Shown piece after piece: positions 6,499 through 7,866 of a stretch of 7,866 nt of DNA. Made by a program: the position numbers and the translations under genes. Below the pieces are notes generated by a model. That model was given only the letters and a program-made list of their open reading frames with translations, was not told the origin of the DNA and searched no databases. This DNA is from Deltaproteobacteria bacterium (GTDB taxonomy: Bacteria > Desulfobacterota > Desulfobulbia > Desulfobulbales > Desulfobulbaceae): the NCBI GenBank assembly GCA_013151365.1, contig JAADIK010000061.1, positions 1 to 7,866 on the forward strand, written 5' to 3'. The number at the start of each line of letters is the position of its first letter. The stretch's first letter is position 1.

Positions 6499-7062
6499 AT
6501 GGATAATTTCATGGATGAACGGAAACAACTCAAAAAACTGCTGCTCGAAAAATCATACCGGGAAGGTACTTTTACCCTGACCTCGGGCTTGACTTCCGAT
6601 TTTTACGTGGACGGGAAACAGACCACCCTTGACGCCGAAGGCGCCTATCTGTGCGGACACCTGCTGTACGAACTTATCAGGAACCATGACCGGAAAATCA
6701 TCGGGGTCGGCGGCATGACGCTTGGAGCCGATCCGCTGGTTACCGCGGTTTCCCTGGTCAGCTACCTGGAAAAAGATCCCATTCCCGCCTTTATCGTGCG
6801 TAAAGAGGCCAAGGGACACGGCACCGGTAATTTCATCGAGGGCAAGAACAATCTGCAACCGGGCGGCACGGTTGCCCTGGTCGAGGACGTGGTCACTACC
6901 GGCGGCACCCTCATCAAGGTCATAGAACGGGTGGAAAATGAAGGATTCAAGGTCGGCCTGGTCGCGACCATTGTCGATCGCCAGGAAGGCGGGAGCGAGG
7001 CATTGGCCGGGCACGGCTATCCCCTGGCCTCGATCTTCACCCGCGAACAGCTGATCGGCTGA
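6499..7062 (+). CDS. pyrE: PyrE, orotate phosphoribosyltransferase
   Basis: PyrE joins orotate to PRPP, giving orotidine-5'-phosphate and pyrophosphate in de novo UMP synthesis. The 187 residues form one type I phosphoribosyltransferase domain. FTLTSGLTSDFYVDGKQTTL (25-44) is the orotate-side N-terminal region. RKEAKGHGTGN (101-111) is the flexible catalytic loop. VALVEDVVTTGGT (125-137) is the PRPP-binding motif with its two acidic residues E129 and D130. Neither candidate start, ATG 6499 nor the in-frame ATG 6511 (residue 5, MDERKQL), has a clear Shine-Dalgarno; 6511 also fits homolog N-termini. Its stop (TGAGG) overlaps the Shine-Dalgarno of the small dual-CXXC gene 12 bp downstream, so the two are probably cotranscribed. 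It is transcribed divergently from glmS. Confidence 0.96.
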   Translation: MDNFMDERKQLKKLLLEKSYREGTFTLTSGLTSDFYVDGKQTTLDAEGAYLCGHLLYELIRNHDRKIIGVGGMTLGADPLVTAVSLVSYLEKDPIPAFIVRKEAKGHGTGNFIEGKNNLQPGGTVALVEDVVTTGGTLIKVIERVENEGFKVGLVATIVDRQEGGSEALAGHGYPLASIFTREQLIG

Positions 7063-7074
7063 GGCCGGCAAGAA

Positions 7075-7245
7075 ATGAAGTGCGAAAAATGCGGAGAAAA
7101 ACTTGAGGTGGTACGACGTTGCCGGCAGGTTCGTCTCAAGTGCAACGGCTGCCGGCATGAATACCAGATCCACGAGGTCGCATCCCGGCTCGATGCGGAG
7201 ACAGAGGCTGTGCTGGAGCGCTATACCGCCATTATCTATGACTGA
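7075..7245 (+). CDS. Small dual-CXXC zinc-ribbon-like protein, 56 residues
   Basis: This short frame encodes 56 residues starting MKCEKCGEKLEVV. It has CEKC at 3-6 and CNGC at 23-26, with a lone C16, as expected for a small zinc ribbon or a redox dithiol protein. The C-terminal half (QIHEVASRLDAETEAVLERY, then TAIIYD) is acidic and probably helical. Support for coding comes from the paired cysteine motifs, a GAGG Shine-Dalgarno 10 bases before the ATG, and the 12-bp spacing after pyrE. It resembles, from memory, a family of small dual-CXXC (seleno)proteins of sulfate-reducing bacteria; that assignment is tentative. All cysteines here are ordinary TGC codons and no in-frame UGA precedes the terminal stop. 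Function is unknown; metal binding is the safest inference. Confidence 0.78.
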   Translation: MKCEKCGEKLEVVRRCRQVRLKCNGCRHEYQIHEVASRLDAETEAVLERYTAIIYD

Positions 7246-7270
7246 TTTTCATTAGTTACGGCTGATTTCC

Positions 7271-7741
7271 ATGGAAACGGTTAAAACTTTTGTTCGACCC
7301 GATAATACCGTAACCATTGTCTGCCCCTCCTGCAGCCGGGTAAAAAACGCTGCGGTCGGCGCCTACAAAGACAAGTGCCATAACATCAAGGTCCGCTGCC
7401 CATGCGGAACCCAGTTCATACTCCACCTTGATTTCCGGCGCTACTTCCGCAAACCGACCGACCTGGCAGGATTCTACAGAATCGTCAAACCGCCCGACAT
7501 GGGATTCGGCGAGATCAATATCAAGGATATCTCCCTGGGCGGAATCGGCTTCACCGTCTCCGGCAACAACCGGATAGAGGTCGGGCAGGTTCTCTCCATC
7601 GACTTCACCCTCGACGACAAAAAGAAGACCCGGCTAAAAAAAGAGGTGATCGTCCAGTCAGTCACGGGTGACTTTGTCGGCAGTCGCTTTTCCGACAACG
7701 AACTATTTGAAAAAGAACTCGGTTTTTATCTCCGGTTCTGA
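7271..7741 (+). CDS. PilZ domain protein with N-terminal zinc ribbon
   Basis: This 156-residue protein has two parts. Residues about 10-50 look like a zinc ribbon: CPSC (18-21) and CPC (43-45), with C36 between. Residues about 55-156 form a PilZ domain. The first c-di-GMP motif RxxxR is RRYFR (56-60), and the second, DxSxxG, is DISLGG (86-91), about 26 residues later; both are intact, so c-di-GMP binding is likely. The rest (GIGFTV, VGQVLSIDFTLDD, VGSRF, LGFYLRF) fits the PilZ beta-barrel. There is no signal peptide or membrane segment, so it is presumably a cytoplasmic effector of c-di-GMP signalling; its target is not evident. It lies 25 bp after the dual-CXXC gene, with a weak ribosome binding site. 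The second part is firmly assigned, the zinc ribbon less so because one pair is CxC. Confidence 0.88.
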   Translation: METVKTFVRPDNTVTIVCPSCSRVKNAAVGAYKDKCHNIKVRCPCGTQFILHLDFRRYFRKPTDLAGFYRIVKPPDMGFGEINIKDISLGGIGFTVSGNNRIEVGQVLSIDFTLDDKKKTRLKKEVIVQSVTGDFVGSRFSDNELFEKELGFYLRF

Positions 7742-7742
7742 C

Positions 7743-7770
7743 CCGTGATTTTTTTTGTAAGCCGTCACGG
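7743..7770. repeat. 6-bp inverted repeat after the PilZ gene
   Basis: CCGTGA (7743-7748) pairs with TCACGG (7765-7770) across a 16-base loop that contains eight consecutive T residues. The T-run is inside the loop rather than after the stem, so it does not make a standard plus-strand terminator. It sits in the 47-bp gap before the next gene and leaves that gene's Shine-Dalgarno free. Confidence 0.3.
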
Positions 7771-7774
7771 ATCC

Positions 7775-7780
7775 AGGAGG
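7775..7780 (+). promoter_or_regulatory. Consensus Shine-Dalgarno deciding a TTG start
   Basis: AGGAGG lies 8 bases before TTG at 7789-7791, an ideal spacing. The nearer ATG at 7781 directly abuts it and reaches a stop after three codons. The ATG at 7796 is in another frame that lacks the TPR-like pattern. Confidence 0.7.
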
Positions 7781-7788
7781 ATGTTAAA

Positions 7789-7866
7789 TTGAAGGATGCA
7801 CCATTCTTTAATCGGCGCGGTATTGATTTTTTGCAGGCCGGTCAGTTCAAAGAGGCTATTCAATGT
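7789..7866 (+). CDS. TPR-like protein, N-terminal fragment (runs off the window)
   Basis: Only 26 codons are visible, reading KDAPFFNRRG then IDFLQAGQFKEAIQC after the initiator. The pattern of small and large residues (N, G, F, G, F, EAI) matches the first helix and turn of a tetratricopeptide repeat, so this is probably a TPR protein used for protein-protein contacts. The start is TTG, chosen because of the consensus AGGAGG 8 bases upstream. It is likely in the same transcription unit as the PilZ gene 47 bp before it, but the intervening inverted repeat leaves this open. Nothing can be said about its full length or function. Confidence 0.6.
   Translation, partial: MKDAPFFNRRGIDFLQAGQFKEAIQC

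Noticed and set aside
7243..7245. Terminal UGA of the dual-CXXC gene as a selenocysteine codon
   Set aside because: Read-through adds only about 13 residues and crosses the PilZ start, no SECIS-like hairpin is evident right after it, and the protein already ends naturally at YD.
7781..7792. Three-codon ATG mini-frame directly after AGGAGG
   Set aside because: The ATG abuts the Shine-Dalgarno with no spacing, so initiation there is unlikely; the TTG at 7789 is correctly spaced and gives a TPR-like frame.

Overview
The window is ordinary bacterial chromosome from a Gram-negative organism. It carries part of a lipid A pathway operon on the minus strand, and a pyrimidine gene with small cysteine-rich and PilZ genes on the plus strand. 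Use of LpxI rather than LpxH, the glmS to lpxI order, a zinc-ribbon PilZ protein and a small dual-CXXC protein next to pyrE all point to the former Deltaproteobacteria (Desulfobacterota), probably a Desulfobulbales-like lineage. The lineage call is inference from gene content and remembered homologs; no search was run. Coding DNA is moderately GC-rich, while the one large intergenic gap is clearly A/T-rich.

Minus strand, transcribed from about 6200 down to 1: glmS (4344-6182), a DUF1343/NamZ-family gene (3159-4328), lpxD (2019-3095), fabZ (1564-2022), lpxA (723-1520) and lpxI (1-723, cut by the window edge). Genes are tightly packed: 15 bp between glmS and DUF1343, 63 bp before lpxD, a 4-base ATGA overlap lpxD/fabZ, 43 bp fabZ/lpxA, and a 1-base TGATG overlap lpxA/lpxI. 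GlmS makes glucosamine-6-phosphate, the precursor of UDP-GlcNAc. LpxA, LpxD and LpxI build acylated glucosamine intermediates from UDP-GlcNAc. FabZ works in the fatty acid cycle that makes the hydroxyacyl-ACP donors. The DUF1343 protein belongs to a family with exo-N-acetylmuramidase members, which would fit amino-sugar recycling, but this copy has no signal peptide and departs from two family motifs.

A 316-base divergent intergenic region (6183-6498) separates glmS from pyrE. It holds a perfect 8-bp GC-rich inverted repeat, several A-tracts and a weak candidate promoter for pyrE.

Plus strand: pyrE (6499-7062), a 56-residue dual-CXXC protein (7075-7245), a zinc-ribbon/PilZ protein with both c-di-GMP binding motifs (7271-7741), and the first 26 codons of a TPR-like protein (7789-7866) starting at TTG behind a consensus Shine-Dalgarno.

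I found no mobile element, CRISPR array, tRNA or rRNA, and no convincing novel defence or biosynthetic system. The points most worth checking are the divergent DUF1343 protein inside the lipid A operon and the pair of small cysteine-rich proteins downstream of pyrE.
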